A stretch of 45,134 nt of DNA from positions 1-45,134 of the forward strand of contig CAJUOI010000018.1 of the NCBI GenBank assembly GCA_910588615.1, written 5' to 3'. This stretch comes from an uncultured Christensenellaceae bacterium (lineage in GTDB: Bacteria; Bacillota; Clostridia; Christensenellales; Borkfalkiaceae). The notes under the pieces were generated by a model. That model saw nothing but the letters and a program-made list of their open reading frames with translations, made no database searches and was not told the DNA's origin. Shown here piece after piece: positions 15,417 through 25,110 of the stretch (position 1 is its first letter; every line of letters starts with the position of its first letter). A program made the position numbers and the translations under genes.

Positions 15417-16372
15417 AAACTCGCCATACGCCGAAATTCGGCAAAAATAATATCAAGCGCCGCCTCTTCGGGGATATGCCCTTCCCCCGCGCCGATTACA
15501 CATTTCAGATTTTCTTTTTTTAATTGCGCAAAAAGCTCGGCTACGTCCTTCACAGGCGTAACGATATCGCGTTCTCCTCCGTAAACCGTATACGGAATTT
15601 CCACACGGGAAAACTTTTCGCGCAAGTCGATTTTGCTCAGCTCCCGCATGAGTGAGGCATTTTTGCGGTACCCGTTTGAGAAACAGGCAAGGGCGTCGCA
15701 AAAGCGATAGTCCTTGCTTGCAAAAATTTCTTTTACGGGACTTTTCGCCCCGCCCTTTGCCCCGCGATACGCATCGGTATACCTGCGCGCGACTTTGGAA
15801 ATCAACGCTATATCCCCGTTCGTCTTTTCCGTTTGAATGCGAATTTCACGCAAGCGTTCCTTCACCTTGTTCGGCGCCGAGGACGCTTCCGCAGCCGAGA
15901 AAAATTCTTCGGAAAGAAGCGGCGGCAACAACACCTGCCCTGCCGCAACCGCGCCGTCGATCAGATTCGGCGCCGCAACCGCCGCGTCGAGCGCAAGAAC
16001 GCTTCCCCAACTGATTCCGAAAAGAAAGAGCTTTTCTTCTTTAAAACGCTCTTTCAGGTAACGTATCAGTTCCACGGTCATCGCCGAAAAAGACGCGATC
16101 GAAAAGGAGTCGTCGATCCTGCGGTTGTTGACGCCGCAGCCCAGCTGATCCCAATAGACGGCGGTAAACTCTTGCGTGATTTGCGGAAAGCACCCGCGTG
16201 CGCCGACGCAAAACGGAACGGGAAAGCCCGGTCCGCCATGCAGAAATAAGACGACGGGCGCGCCCGCTTTCGCGCTTTCCAACAAAATTTTTTGCGGATA
16301 ACCGCCCAAATCGACCGTAACCGCTTCGGAAATTTCGCAGTTTTTGATATACTCCCGTCGTTCTTTTTTCAT
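15413..16372 (-). CDS. Alpha/beta hydrolase (proline-iminopeptidase-like)
   Basis: This 319-residue hydrolase has HGGPG at 45-49 (oxyanion-hole region), WDQLGCG near 74-80, and the nucleophile elbow GISWGS with S121. A late histidine sits in the GEGHIPEE context. The HGGPG plus WDQxGxG pair is typical of proline iminopeptidase and related cytoplasmic peptidases or esterases (S33 family). It overlaps both rsmB and rlmN by 4 nt, so it is fully embedded in the housekeeping operon, where Bacillus has no such gene. Substrate is unknown. No signal peptide is visible. Confidence 0.87.
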   Translation of the reverse strand: MKKERREYIKNCEISEAVTVDLGGYPQKILLESAKAGAPVVLFLHGGPGFPVPFCVGARGCFPQITQEFTAVYWDQLGCGVNNRRIDDSFSIASFSAMTVELIRYLKERFKEEKLFLFGISWGSVLALDAAVAAPNLIDGAVAAGQVLLPPLLSEEFFSAAEASSAPNKVKERLREIRIQTEKTNGDIALISKVARRYTDAYRGAKGGAKSPVKEIFASKDYRFCDALACFSNGYRKNASLMRELSKIDLREKFSRVEIPYTVYGGERDIVTPVKDVAELFAQLKKENLKCVIGAGEGHIPEEAALDIIFAEFRRMASL

Positions 16373-17589
16373 ACGGTTTTCCTCATTTTACAAACGTAGA
16401 ACCCTGCGCCGTACGCCGTGTCCGGCAAAAATTGCAGACCGAATTGCGTTTTCATCGAATCAAGCGAACTGTCTGTCTCCTCTGCCGCAAACTCCGAGTG
16501 TTTCTTTAAAAACGCTCCGACGATATCGTCGTTCTCGTCTTGCAACAGCGAGCAGGTGGAATAATACAGATGCCCGCCCGCTTTTACGTAGCGGGCGCAA
16601 TTCTCGAGAATTGCAGACTGCACCCTTTGCAGCGATTCCGGATCGGGCGTCCGCAGAGCAATATCGGGATTTTCGGACAGCGTGCCCAAGCCCGAACAGG
16701 GAACGTCGCACAGAACGCCGTCGAACGTCTCCGAAAATTCGGGTCTGAACACAGACGAATCCGCCTGTATCGGCGCAACGTTATTTACGTTCATGCGCGC
16801 GCAGTACTGCCTGATGAGCTCGACGCGATGCGCATGAATCTCGCACGCGGTAACCTCGCCGCACTTCCCCGCCAACAGCACGCTTTTGCCCCCCGGAGCG
16901 GCGCAGGCGTCGAGCAGCTTCCGGCACGGTTCGACAGTAGCGGCAATCGCCACGCTTCCCACCGACTGAAAGGTGTAGTCCCCCACAAAAAAGCCGTCGT
17001 CCCGCGTGAAATTTTCAAATATCCGAACGCTTTCGAAGGGCGTTTTCTTCTGCGGTTTCTCCGCATACTTTTCCAAACCGCGCACGAAGCGCACGGTAAC
17101 ACCCGCGCTCCTCGCGGCAAGAATTCGCTCAGCTCGTTCGCCGTACTGCGCCTTGATTTTCCGCACGGCGAATAAAGGATAATTATATTTGACGGCAAGC
17201 CCCTCGATCCCTTGGGGAAGAATAACTTTGTCTGCGTCGAATTTGCGCAAAAAAGCGTTTACGAAGCCCGCCATACCGCCCTTGCCCAGTTTTTTCAAGA
17301 GCTCGACGGCGGTATCCGTTACCATGTATTTGGGCTTTTTCAGAACGATCAGCCAATAGAGCGAGATTTTTAAAAGAACGCGCACGCTCTGTTTGGGGTT
17401 CTTTTCGGCAAACGCCGAAATACAGCGTGAAAGATAGGCGTCGCACTCCAACACCCCGTAAACCGTCTTTACCGTGCGTGCGCGGTGCAGCTCCTCGATC
17501 GGCGTCTCGGCAAGCGCAATCTTCAAATGCGCTCCATCGCCGTAAATCTTTAACAGCACCCGATACGGGTCATAGAACGGGTTGGTCAA
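16369..17589 (-). CDS. rsmB: 16S rRNA (cytosine-967-C5)-methyltransferase RsmB
   Basis: RsmB methylates C967 of 16S rRNA. The 406-residue product has a NusB-like RNA-binding domain at about 1-130. A Rossmann methyltransferase follows, with LLDACAAPGGKS (SAM binding), CDVPCSGLGTL and YSTCSLL, which contain the two cysteines used by this m5C family. The first 20 nt overlap the end of fmt. Length is slightly shorter than the 430-450 usual for Bacillota, mainly in the linker between domains. Confidence 0.94.
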   Translation of the reverse strand: MTNPFYDPYRVLLKIYGDGAHLKIALAETPIEELHRARTVKTVYGVLECDAYLSRCISAFAEKNPKQSVRVLLKISLYWLIVLKKPKYMVTDTAVELLKKLGKGGMAGFVNAFLRKFDADKVILPQGIEGLAVKYNYPLFAVRKIKAQYGERAERILAARSAGVTVRFVRGLEKYAEKPQKKTPFESVRIFENFTRDDGFFVGDYTFQSVGSVAIAATVEPCRKLLDACAAPGGKSVLLAGKCGEVTACEIHAHRVELIRQYCARMNVNNVAPIQADSSVFRPEFSETFDGVLCDVPCSGLGTLSENPDIALRTPDPESLQRVQSAILENCARYVKAGGHLYYSTCSLLQDENDDIVGAFLKKHSEFAAEETDSSLDSMKTQFGLQFLPDTAYGAGFYVCKMRKTV

Positions 17590-18523
17590 AACGCATTCCC
17601 TTCCTTATCTTTCTGCCGTTTAAAAATTCCTTGGTCTTTAAACGCTTACCGCCCGCAAGTTGAAGTTCCTCGATACTAACGTAGCCGTCGCCGCACATGA
17701 TAAACAGGCAATCCCCCTCGGCGACGAGCACAGCGCCGCACGGCATAGACCAATCGATATACGGAACGACGTTTTCCACCTCTCTTTGGGAAAACGACGA
17801 CGCGCGGTAAAAGTTGACCGACATTCCTTCGACGTTCGCGTAGGCGAGCGGCGCAGGCGAAAGTCCGTTGATAAGACGGGCAACCTCTTTGCACCCTTTG
17901 GAAAAGTCCACTTCGGTGCGGAATACCTTTTTACAGACGAAGCCCTCGCCCTGCTTGGTTAGCGCGACGTCGCCCGCCGCGATTTTTCCGAGCGCCTCTG
18001 TAATGAGCTTTGCCCCCACCTCGGACAACTCTTCCGTCAGACTGCCGCAGGTATCGTAGCCTTCGTTGATTTTAACTTCCGCAGTCAAAAAAATATCGCC
18101 CGTATCCAACCCGACGTCCGTTTTCATAATCGTAACGCCCGTCTTTTTTTCGCCATCGATCACGGCGCGGGCAATCGGCGCCGCACCGCGGTAGGCGGGA
18201 AGCAGACTTGCGTGCACGTTCCACACCCCCTTGGGGAAGAGGTCGAGCACCTCCTGCGTTAAAATTTGACCGTAAGCACAGGTAACCATCAGCTCCGCGC
18301 CGACGGCGGCAACAGAAGAGAAGTCCCCCTTCAGTCTTTCGGGCTGCAATACCGCTAAACCCAAACGTTCGGCTTCCGCCTTTACGGGCGGCGGCGTTAA
18401 AATCTTTTTTCTTCCCTGCGGTCTGTCCGGCTGGGTGAGTACGGTGATTTCGTGCCCCGCCCCGTGCAGGGCGCGCAACGACGGCACGGCAAATTCGGGC
18501 GTCCCGGCAAAAATTATTTTCAT
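17570..18523 (-). CDS. fmt: Methionyl-tRNA formyltransferase
   Basis: Fmt formylates initiator Met-tRNA using 10-formyl-THF. The 317-residue product begins KIIFAGTPEFAVPSL, has HASLLPAYRGAAPI with the catalytic His and the nearby RG, then GVTIMKTDVGLDTGDI with the catalytic Asp. A C-terminal OB-fold (about 205-317) follows. It starts 2 nt after the def stop, the universal def-fmt pair that adds and removes the formyl group. Confidence 0.97.
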   Translation of the reverse strand: MKIIFAGTPEFAVPSLRALHGAGHEITVLTQPDRPQGRKKILTPPPVKAEAERLGLAVLQPERLKGDFSSVAAVGAELMVTCAYGQILTQEVLDLFPKGVWNVHASLLPAYRGAAPIARAVIDGEKKTGVTIMKTDVGLDTGDIFLTAEVKINEGYDTCGSLTEELSEVGAKLITEALGKIAAGDVALTKQGEGFVCKKVFRTEVDFSKGCKEVARLINGLSPAPLAYANVEGMSVNFYRASSFSQREVENVVPYIDWSMPCGAVLVAEGDCLFIMCGDGYVSIEELQLAGGKRLKTKEFLNGRKIRKGMRFDQPVL

Positions 18524-18525
18524 AT

Positions 18526-18981
18526 TTAATCCTCCACGTCGCGGAGATCGGTTGCTTTATCCACGTATATGATCCCGTCGAGATGGTCGCATTCATGGCA
18601 GATCGCGCGCGCGAAAAATCCGCGTGCGACAAGAGAGTACTTATCTCCCTTTCTGTCTTGAAATACGATTTTTACCTTGTCGGGACGGCACACCGTGCCC
18701 GCCTTTCCCACAACGGAAAGACAGCCTTCGGGTCCCACCTGCTCGCCCTTTTGCCAAACGAATACGGGATTGATAAATTCGAAATACCCCTCCGCCACAT
18801 CAACGACGACGGCGCGGATCGGAACGCCCACCTGCGGTGCGGCAAGTCCCGCGCCCTCGTATTTCCTTACCGTTTCCTTCATGTCGTCGAGAAGCGCGCA
18901 CAATTCCTTGTCGAACCTCGTAACGGTTTCGCACTTTTGTCTGAGTACAGGATCTCCGATTTGAATTACTTTGCGTAACAT
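18526..18981 (-). CDS. def: Peptide deformylase
   Basis: This metalloenzyme removes the N-formyl group from new proteins. The 151-residue protein has all three motifs: GLAAPQVGV (45-53), EGCLSV with metal-binding C87, and HECDH with H129, E130 and H133. It is a short type 1-like form. It stands directly before fmt. Confidence 0.97.
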   Translation of the reverse strand: MLRKVIQIGDPVLRQKCETVTRFDKELCALLDDMKETVRKYEGAGLAAPQVGVPIRAVVVDVAEGYFEFINPVFVWQKGEQVGPEGCLSVVGKAGTVCRPDKVKIVFQDRKGDKYSLVARGFFARAICHECDHLDGIIYVDKATDLRDVED

Positions 18982-19044
18982 AGTACTGTATTTACCTCTT
19001 TAAAACGGATTTTTAATGTGTTTTTACCGCGAAATCGGTTATTT

Positions 19045-21216
19045 TTAACTTAAATTAGCGGGGTTTTCTTCTAGATAGACGAGCGTATTCTTTCCGCCCG
19101 CCTCTGCCGTTACCGCGTAAATTTCCTTTAAAACGCCCGTATCGGCAAGCCGCATCAACACCTGATAACGGTAGCTGTTCTTAATATATTTGATGGGTGC
19201 GTGCATTTTGTTGAAAAACAGGAACTTGTCCTCATTCGCCGTATACACCGCCTTCAACCCCTCGTATACCTCTTTTAAAACGCCGAGCGCCTCCTTTTCG
19301 TCCGTGCCTGTAACCATAACGCGTACGATTTTGGCAAAGGGCGGAAACATGGTGGCGGCGCGCACGGAAATCTCGTGCCCGTAAAAACCTTCGTAGTCGT
19401 ACCTTGCAGCAAAGCGCAAAATGTAGTTTTCGGGATCGTAGGTTTGCAGCACCACCTCCCCCTTCTCCTCGGCGCGCCCGCTTCTGCCGGCAACCTGCGT
19501 TACGAGCTGAAATGTGCGTTCGCCGCTGCGATAGTCGGGAAAGTGCAGACTCATGTCTGCGTCCAGAATCCCAACGAGCGTTACGGCGGGAAAATCATGC
19601 CCCTTGGCTACCATCTGCGTCCCAACGAGAATATCCGCCTGCCGTTCGGAAAATTGCTTTAAAATTTTAAAATGCCCCTCTTTGCCGCTCGTCGTATCGT
19701 TGTCCATACGCAGTATCCGTGCCGAAGGGAAGAGCTCCTTCAAGTCGCCAACGATACGCTGCGTACCCGTACCGACGTAGCGGATATGCTTTCCCCCACA
19801 CTCGGGACAGGCGGGCAGCATACGGTAACGCGCGCCGCAATAGTGGCATTTCAGGCAATTCTCCTCGCTGTGATAGGTGAGCGAAACGTCGCAACTTTCA
19901 CATTTTGCCACGTACCCGCAGTCGCGGCAGATCACCGTCTGCGAATACCCCCTTCGATTTAAAAACAGAATCGCCTGATTGCCGCTTGCAAGACAGGCGG
20001 ACAGCTTCTCCCGAAGCAGCGCGGAGAAGGGCGAAGGGTTGCCGCGGCGCACCTCTCTGCGCATATCCACGATTTGTACGTCCGGCATGGGACGGGCGTT
20101 GATGCGATTTTTTAAGGTAACGAGCTCAAACTCCCCCTGCACCGCTCTGCGGTAGGTCTCCACCGAGGGAGTAGCGCTACCCAAGACGAGCTTACATTGG
20201 TTGTACTGCGCACGAAGAAGGGCAATATCGAACGTATTGTAGCGAGGCGAGCTTTCGGAAGCGTAGCTTCCGTCGTGTTCCTCATCTACGACGATAACGC
20301 CGATATTTTCAACGGGCGCGAAGATTGCCGAACGCGCGCCTATCGCAATGCGCGCAACCCCTTCGCGCAGTCTGCGCCACTCATCGAAACGCTCCCCTGC
20401 GGAAAGACCGCTGTGCAGAATCGCCGCGCTTGCGCCGAAGCGGGCGCGGAGCTGAGAGAGCATTTGCGGTGTCAGTGAGATTTCGGGCACGAGAAAGATT
20501 GCCGTGCGTCCCTGTTGCAACTGCTCCGCAATCAGGGTAAGATAGATTTCCGTTTTCCCGCTGCCCGTAACACCGTGCAGGAGCGTTACCGTTTTGTCCG
20601 TACCGTTTACCGTATTGACGGCGTTTTGTTGCGCGTCGGTTAAAATATGAGCGGACGCCTCCCCCCCTACGCCTTTATAGGGATCGCGGAAGCGCCTGCG
20701 TTTTTCCACTGTCAGCGCCCCCTTCTTTTCCAACGCGGAAAAAGCTGCGGCGCCAAAATGAGCGCGAAGGAAGGCGGCGTCCGCCTCAGGATTGTTTTCG
20801 AGAAATTCCACGAGCGCAGCCTGCTGCCTTGCACGAGGCGAAATACAAACCTCCCGTCCCGAGAGCCGAACGAGGCTCGTGTACACCTCGCCCACCTTGC
20901 CCGTGCGCATTTCCGCGGGCAAAAACAGCCGCAACGCCAACGCAAGCGGACAGCGGTAGCGGGCGGCGATCTTTTGGGCAAGCAGCAAACATTCGGGGTT
21001 AAGCGCGGGAAAATCCTCTTCCGCGCGATAAACGCGTTTGAGCTTTTCCATGGGAAAACCGCTCGTTTCTTTGACGCGTACGACAAAGCCCGTCGCCGCG
21101 CTCCGACCGAACGGAACGGCAACGCGCATCCCCGCCGTAATTTCTTCGCCGCACAAGTAGTCGAATATCTTATCGACGTCGCTGTGAGCGATATCCACGA
21201 TGACCTCTGCTACCAC
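19045..21216 (-). CDS. priA: Primosomal replication-restart helicase PriA
   Basis: PriA restarts collapsed replication forks. Visible are an N-terminal DNA-binding domain, Walker A HGVTGSGKTEIYL, and the DEEH box (VVDEEHDGSYASE). Paired CxxC zinc-binding motifs (CRDCGYVAKCESC...CLKCHYCG...CPECGG) are inserted in the helicase, and the C-terminal motifs end in QVAGRSGR. The open frame extends to 21330, but its first 38 codons do not look like PriA. GTG at 21216, with AAGGG 7 nt upstream, gives 723 residues starting VAEVIVDIAHSDVDKIF, as expected for the family. The gene lies 172 nt downstream of rpoZ, with an imperfect hairpin near 21339-21374. coaBC, which separates rpoZ and priA in Bacillus, is missing. 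Confidence 0.94.
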   Translation of the reverse strand: MVAEVIVDIAHSDVDKIFDYLCGEEITAGMRVAVPFGRSAATGFVVRVKETSGFPMEKLKRVYRAEEDFPALNPECLLLAQKIAARYRCPLALALRLFLPAEMRTGKVGEVYTSLVRLSGREVCISPRARQQAALVEFLENNPEADAAFLRAHFGAAAFSALEKKGALTVEKRRRFRDPYKGVGGEASAHILTDAQQNAVNTVNGTDKTVTLLHGVTGSGKTEIYLTLIAEQLQQGRTAIFLVPEISLTPQMLSQLRARFGASAAILHSGLSAGERFDEWRRLREGVARIAIGARSAIFAPVENIGVIVVDEEHDGSYASESSPRYNTFDIALLRAQYNQCKLVLGSATPSVETYRRAVQGEFELVTLKNRINARPMPDVQIVDMRREVRRGNPSPFSALLREKLSACLASGNQAILFLNRRGYSQTVICRDCGYVAKCESCDVSLTYHSEENCLKCHYCGARYRMLPACPECGGKHIRYVGTGTQRIVGDLKELFPSARILRMDNDTTSGKEGHFKILKQFSERQADILVGTQMVAKGHDFPAVTLVGILDADMSLHFPDYRSGERTFQLVTQVAGRSGRAEEKGEVVLQTYDPENYILRFAARYDYEGFYGHEISVRAATMFPPFAKIVRVMVTGTDEKEALGVLKEVYEGLKAVYTANEDKFLFFNKMHAPIKYIKNSYRYQVLMRLADTGVLKEIYAVTAEAGGKNTLVYLEENPANLS

Positions 21217-21388
21217 GATTTTTCCCTTTTTAATGAAAACAGCCTCCAAAGAGACTGTGCCTGTACGCCGAAAAGAGCATAATCTGCCCTTTCGTTCCGA
21301 TTCGCCGAAACACTGCCCGTAAAGCAGCATTAGGGTTTTAACGATCTCACGGTCTTTTCTCTTTCAAAAAGAAAACCGTGGATTCGGT

Positions 21389-21610
21389 TTAGTCGCGCGC
21401 GCCTACGATCTTTCCGCTCATGACTTCGCGACAGGCAAGCACAAGCTCCTTCTGCTTGTTAGGGAGCTCCGATACCCCCTGCGCCTGCATCTGTTCGATA
21501 ATCTGGCGAGTGCGCTTAGAAACGACGACGCAGAGCTCGTAACGGCTGACAGGCTCTTCCTCCGTGCCGAGTTTTCTGACGAGTGCGTCTACCGAAGGTT
21601 CGTTAATCAT
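21389..21610 (-). CDS. rpoZ: RNA polymerase omega subunit
   Basis: This small assembly subunit of RNA polymerase has 73 residues beginning MINEPSVDALVRKLG. It contains the family core SRYELCVVVSKRTRQI (about 22-37) and the later ELVLACREVMSGKI helix. It follows gmk by 2 nt, the classic gmk-rpoZ pair. Confidence 0.94.
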   Translation of the reverse strand: MINEPSVDALVRKLGTEEEPVSRYELCVVVSKRTRQIIEQMQAQGVSELPNKQKELVLACREVMSGKIVGARD

Positions 21611-21612
21611 AT

Positions 21613-22188
21613 TTATACCTCTCCTTGTTGGGTTTGTTTTATTATCTGCTGAAGCCGGCGTTTTGCCTCCGTCAATTCGTCGTTGACAACGGTGAAGTCG
21701 TACTCGCCTGCCTTGCTGAGTTCATATTCGACGCGTTTGAATCGTTCCTCCAACTCCTCTTCCGATTCGGTGGCGCGCTTTCTCAATCGGTCTTTCAGCG
21801 CCTGTAAATCGGGCGGGACAACCATGATCAGAACGGGCTTTACCCCCGTGCCTTCGAGCGCGCGGCAGACGGAAAAGCCTCCCTTAACGTCGATTTCGAG
21901 AATAACGGACTTGGTTTCGAGCATCTTCAACACGAAGGATCTCGGCGTGCCGTAAATCCCGCCGAAGTGTTCGTCCGTTTCGAGAAAGTCGCCTGCCTCT
22001 TTCCGCGCCAGAAACTCTTTGCGGGAAAGAAAGAAATAATCCCTTCCGTCCACCTCTCCCTTGCGCGGCTTGCGCGTGGTGCAGGAGATGGAGAGCGCAA
22101 GCGAACTGTCCTCTTTCAATAGCAATTTGACGAGCGTCCCTTTTCCAACCCCAGATGGCCCCGACAGTACGTATAACTTTCCGCTCAT
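21613..22188 (-). CDS. gmk: Guanylate kinase
   Basis: Gmk converts GMP to GDP with ATP. The 191-residue protein begins with the P-loop LSGPSGVGKGTLV (about 8-20), has SCTTRKPRKGEVDGRDYFFLS for GMP binding, and EIDVKGG in the core. The lid and C-terminal helix are intact. It is placed 3 nt after yicC and 2 nt before rpoZ. Confidence 0.97.
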   Translation of the reverse strand: MSGKLYVLSGPSGVGKGTLVKLLLKEDSSLALSISCTTRKPRKGEVDGRDYFFLSRKEFLARKEAGDFLETDEHFGGIYGTPRSFVLKMLETKSVILEIDVKGGFSVCRALEGTGVKPVLIMVVPPDLQALKDRLRKRATESEEELEERFKRVEYELSKAGEYDFTVVNDELTEAKRRLQQIIKQTQQGEV

Positions 22189-22191
22189 ATC

Positions 22192-23064
22192 TTATTCCAA
22201 ATTCTGTATTTGTTCGCGAATCTTTTCGATTTCGTTCTTCATCTGAAGCGCAGCCTTGGTCAAAGGAGCATCGTTTGACTTGGAGCACACCGTATTGCAT
22301 TCACGGTTAAACTCCTGTACGAGAAAATCGAGCTTCCTGCCCGCAGTCTCTTCCTCGACGATAGATAAAAAGGAAGCAATATGGCAGGAAAGCCGCGTCA
22401 GCTCCTCGTCGATATTGCATTTGTCGGAAAATACCGCCGCCTCCGTCAAAATACGGTTCTCGTCCGCTTTGCCGATCAACAGCTCCTGCATACGGTCGGT
22501 AATCTTCTTGCGGTACTCCTCGGCAACGAGAGGCGCGCGGAGTGCGATCTCCTCGCGCAGCTTCGCTATCGTGTCGAGACGGGAAAGCAAGTCCTTCTTC
22601 AACCGCTCTCCTTCGGCTTTCCGCATGGAAACGAGGTTGTCGAGCGCGCATTCGAGCGCGGTGTAGAGCGCAGTTTTCAGCTCTTCGTCCAATCCCTCGG
22701 TCTCCTCCGCTCGCACCACGTCGGGCAGGCGCAGATAAAAGGAAAGCGTCGTATCGTCCTGTAACGACGGGATTTCGTTTTTCAGGAGGGTTGCGGCGCG
22801 CCGATACGCCTTTGCCGCTTCCGCATCCACGAAGTAACTTTTCTTCCGCTCCCTGCGGTCGATATAGTTTACGAATACGTCGATATGTCCGCGCGACACC
22901 TTTTTGCGTACGGCGGAGCGGATTTCCTCCTCTTCCGACAGAAAGATCCGCGGACTCTTTACGGTTAAATCGAGAAAACGGTTATTCACCGATTTTACTT
23001 CGACGGTAAGCTCCACGCCGTTTTGCCGATATTCTCCCTTGCCGTAGCCCGTCATGCTGTACAT
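22192..23064 (-). CDS. YicC/YloC family endoribonuclease
   Basis: This 290-residue protein of the YicC family has the N-terminal signature MTGYGKGEY, EVKSVNNRFLDLTVKSPR, and the C-terminal domain ending KTDAPLTK-like (here SNDAPLTKAALQMKNEIEKIREQIQNLE). YicC proteins are RNA-cleaving hexamers tied to stress and small-RNA turnover. It is the first gene of the long operon. remA, which sits between yicC and gmk in Bacillus, is absent. Confidence 0.92.
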   Translation of the reverse strand: MYSMTGYGKGEYRQNGVELTVEVKSVNNRFLDLTVKSPRIFLSEEEEIRSAVRKKVSRGHIDVFVNYIDRRERKKSYFVDAEAAKAYRRAATLLKNEIPSLQDDTTLSFYLRLPDVVRAEETEGLDEELKTALYTALECALDNLVSMRKAEGERLKKDLLSRLDTIAKLREEIALRAPLVAEEYRKKITDRMQELLIGKADENRILTEAAVFSDKCNIDEELTRLSCHIASFLSIVEEETAGRKLDFLVQEFNRECNTVCSKSNDAPLTKAALQMKNEIEKIREQIQNLE

Positions 23065-23094
23065 CGCAGATTCTCCGAGAACGTATTATTTTTC

Positions 23095-23123
23095 ATTATA
23101 GCATACCTTCGGAAATTTTTCAA
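23095..23123 (-). promoter_or_regulatory. Promoter of the yicC-gmk-rpoZ operon
   Basis: Minus-strand TTGAAA (23118-23123) and TATAAT (23095-23100) with a 17-bp spacer lie immediately after the ligA stop codon. It probably drives the whole run of close-packed genes toward thiN and the dipeptidase. Confidence 0.85.
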
Positions 23124-23124
23124 G

Positions 23125-25071
23125 TTATTTTCCGATATTTGCAAGAAGTTTCAAAAACTCTTCTTCCCCGATGATTTTTACGCCCGATTTTTTCGCCTTT
23201 TCAAGCTTACTGCCCGCGCTCTCGCCCGCGACGACGAGCGTCGTTTTTCCGGATACGGAGCCGGCGGCAACGCCGCCCTCCGCCTCGATGATTTTCTGAG
23301 CTTCGCTCCTGCTCATTGCGGCAAGACTGCCCGTAAGTACCACCGTTTCGCCCGCAAAGACGCCGCCGCGCTTTTTCTCTTCCGTAAAGGGCGTAACGCC
23401 CGCTTTGAACAAGCGGGAAATTTCCGCTTGGTTCTCCCCGTCGCGGAAAAACTCCGCAATACCGCGCGCGGTAATTTCGCCCACGTCCTCCACGGCGACG
23501 AGCTCCTCTTCGGTCAGATTCGATATTCTTTCCACACTGCCGAATGCCGCCAAATCGCGCGCGGCGACTCTGCCCACGCCCGAAATTCCGAGCGCGTACA
23601 AAAAACGGTCGAGCGGAATGCGCTTGCTCTTTTGTATCGCGTTTAAAAGATTGTCCGCTTTCTTATCGCGGAAACCCTCCATCCCCGCAAAGCTTTCTTT
23701 GTCGAGGCCGTACAGGTCGGAAAAGTTTTTTACGCCCCGCTTCTCCATTAAGAGCGTAAGCGTCGCTTCGCTCATGCCCTCCACGTCCATGGCGTTTTTC
23801 GAACAGAAATGCGTCAGCTTCTGCACGATACGCGGCGGACAATACCGGTTGGAACAAAACAAATTGGCGCCGATTTCCTTCACCGCGCTTCCGCAATAAG
23901 GACAGAATGCGGGTTTTTCGACGGGAATGCTGCCCTCCGTGTGCGAAACCGCCCCCAGAATTTCGGGAATGACCTCGTTGGAGCGCCGCACGAGCACGCG
24001 CGAATTGATTTTCACGTCCTTCTTCTGCAAGTCGCCGTAGTTATTCAGCGTGGCGCGGCGCACCGTTGCGCCCGCAAGCTCCACGGGCGAAATTTCGGCA
24101 AGCGGCGTAAGCTTCCCCGTACGCCCCACCTGCCAGATCACGTTTTCGACCACGCTCTCCGCCTCTTCCGCTTCAAACTTGAACGCAATCGCCCAGCGCG
24201 GAAATTTATCGGTATAACCCATTGCCGCGCGCACATTTTCGTCGTTTGCCTTGACCACGGCGCCGTCCGTTAAATAGTCGATGTTCTTCCGTTCGATTTC
24301 GATTTCGTCGATCGCAGACTTTACCTCGTCGAAGTCCTCGCATACCTTAAAGTAAGGAAATACGGCAAAGCCCTCCCTCTTCATAAACTCCCGCGCCTCG
24401 GTCTGCGTGTTTACGGGATTTTCGCTCATGTAGTTGACGTCGTAAAATAGAATTTCCACCCTGCGCCGAGCGGTCGCCTTGGGGTCGAGGTTTCTTACCG
24501 CGCCCGCCGCCGCGTTGCGCGCGTTTTTCAGCGGCTCCTCGGGGTGCTTTTCATTGTACTCTTGCAAGCGGGACAGACGGATGACCGCCTCCCCCCTGAC
24601 TTCGAGCGTGCCTTGATAGGATATCTTCAAGGGAAAGCTCGGAATGGTCAGCGCCTGCGCCGTAACGTCCTCCCCTTCCACGCCGTTGCCGCGCGTGGTG
24701 GCGCGCACGAAGTTCCCTTTCTCGTATGTCAGACAGACGGTGAGCCCGTCGTACTTGTATTCGACGGTAAACTGCGTCTTGCCCGCCTTTTCGACGCGCG
24801 TAAAAAAGGCGGAAAGCTCGTCGTCGGACACCGCCTTATCCAGACTGTAAAGTCTTGCGATATGCGCGTGGCGTTCGAAGCCCTTTACGGGATCGCCCCC
24901 GACGCGGCGCGTGGGAGAATCGGGAAGGCGCACGCCGCTTACGCGTTCGAGTTCCTTCAGCTCATCGTAAAGCCTATCGTACTCTTTGTCGGATACGCTC
25001 GGATCGTCGAGCACGTAATATTCGTACGCCCACTTGTTTAAGATATCGCAAATCTCGCGCATTCTGTCCAT
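23125..25071 (-). CDS. ligA: NAD-dependent DNA ligase LigA
   Basis: LigA seals nicks in replication and repair using NAD+. In this 648-residue protein the adenylated lysine is K106 in the KYDGL motif. The N-terminal Ia domain, nucleotidyltransferase and OB domains, a four-Cys zinc finger (CPYCG...CSNRYCP), helix-hairpin-helix repeats and a C-terminal BRCT domain (about 570-648) follow in order. Length is slightly below the usual 665-675. It lies 39 nt downstream of pcrA, a common pcrA-ligA pair in Bacillota. Confidence 0.97.
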   Translation of the reverse strand: MDRMREICDILNKWAYEYYVLDDPSVSDKEYDRLYDELKELERVSGVRLPDSPTRRVGGDPVKGFERHAHIARLYSLDKAVSDDELSAFFTRVEKAGKTQFTVEYKYDGLTVCLTYEKGNFVRATTRGNGVEGEDVTAQALTIPSFPLKISYQGTLEVRGEAVIRLSRLQEYNEKHPEEPLKNARNAAAGAVRNLDPKATARRRVEILFYDVNYMSENPVNTQTEAREFMKREGFAVFPYFKVCEDFDEVKSAIDEIEIERKNIDYLTDGAVVKANDENVRAAMGYTDKFPRWAIAFKFEAEEAESVVENVIWQVGRTGKLTPLAEISPVELAGATVRRATLNNYGDLQKKDVKINSRVLVRRSNEVIPEILGAVSHTEGSIPVEKPAFCPYCGSAVKEIGANLFCSNRYCPPRIVQKLTHFCSKNAMDVEGMSEATLTLLMEKRGVKNFSDLYGLDKESFAGMEGFRDKKADNLLNAIQKSKRIPLDRFLYALGISGVGRVAARDLAAFGSVERISNLTEEELVAVEDVGEITARGIAEFFRDGENQAEISRLFKAGVTPFTEEKKRGGVFAGETVVLTGSLAAMSRSEAQKIIEAEGGVAAGSVSGKTTLVVAGESAGSKLEKAKKSGVKIIGEEEFLKLLANIGK

Positions 25072-25110
25072 AATTTACCTCTTTCCCGATAGACCGTAAA
25101 ACTATGCGTC

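Noticed and set aside
21217..21330. 38-codon N-terminal extension of PriA
   Set aside because: The extra residues do not resemble PriA and a GTG with a ribosome site lies at the expected family start. An ATT start after GGAGG near 21232 is possible but less likely.
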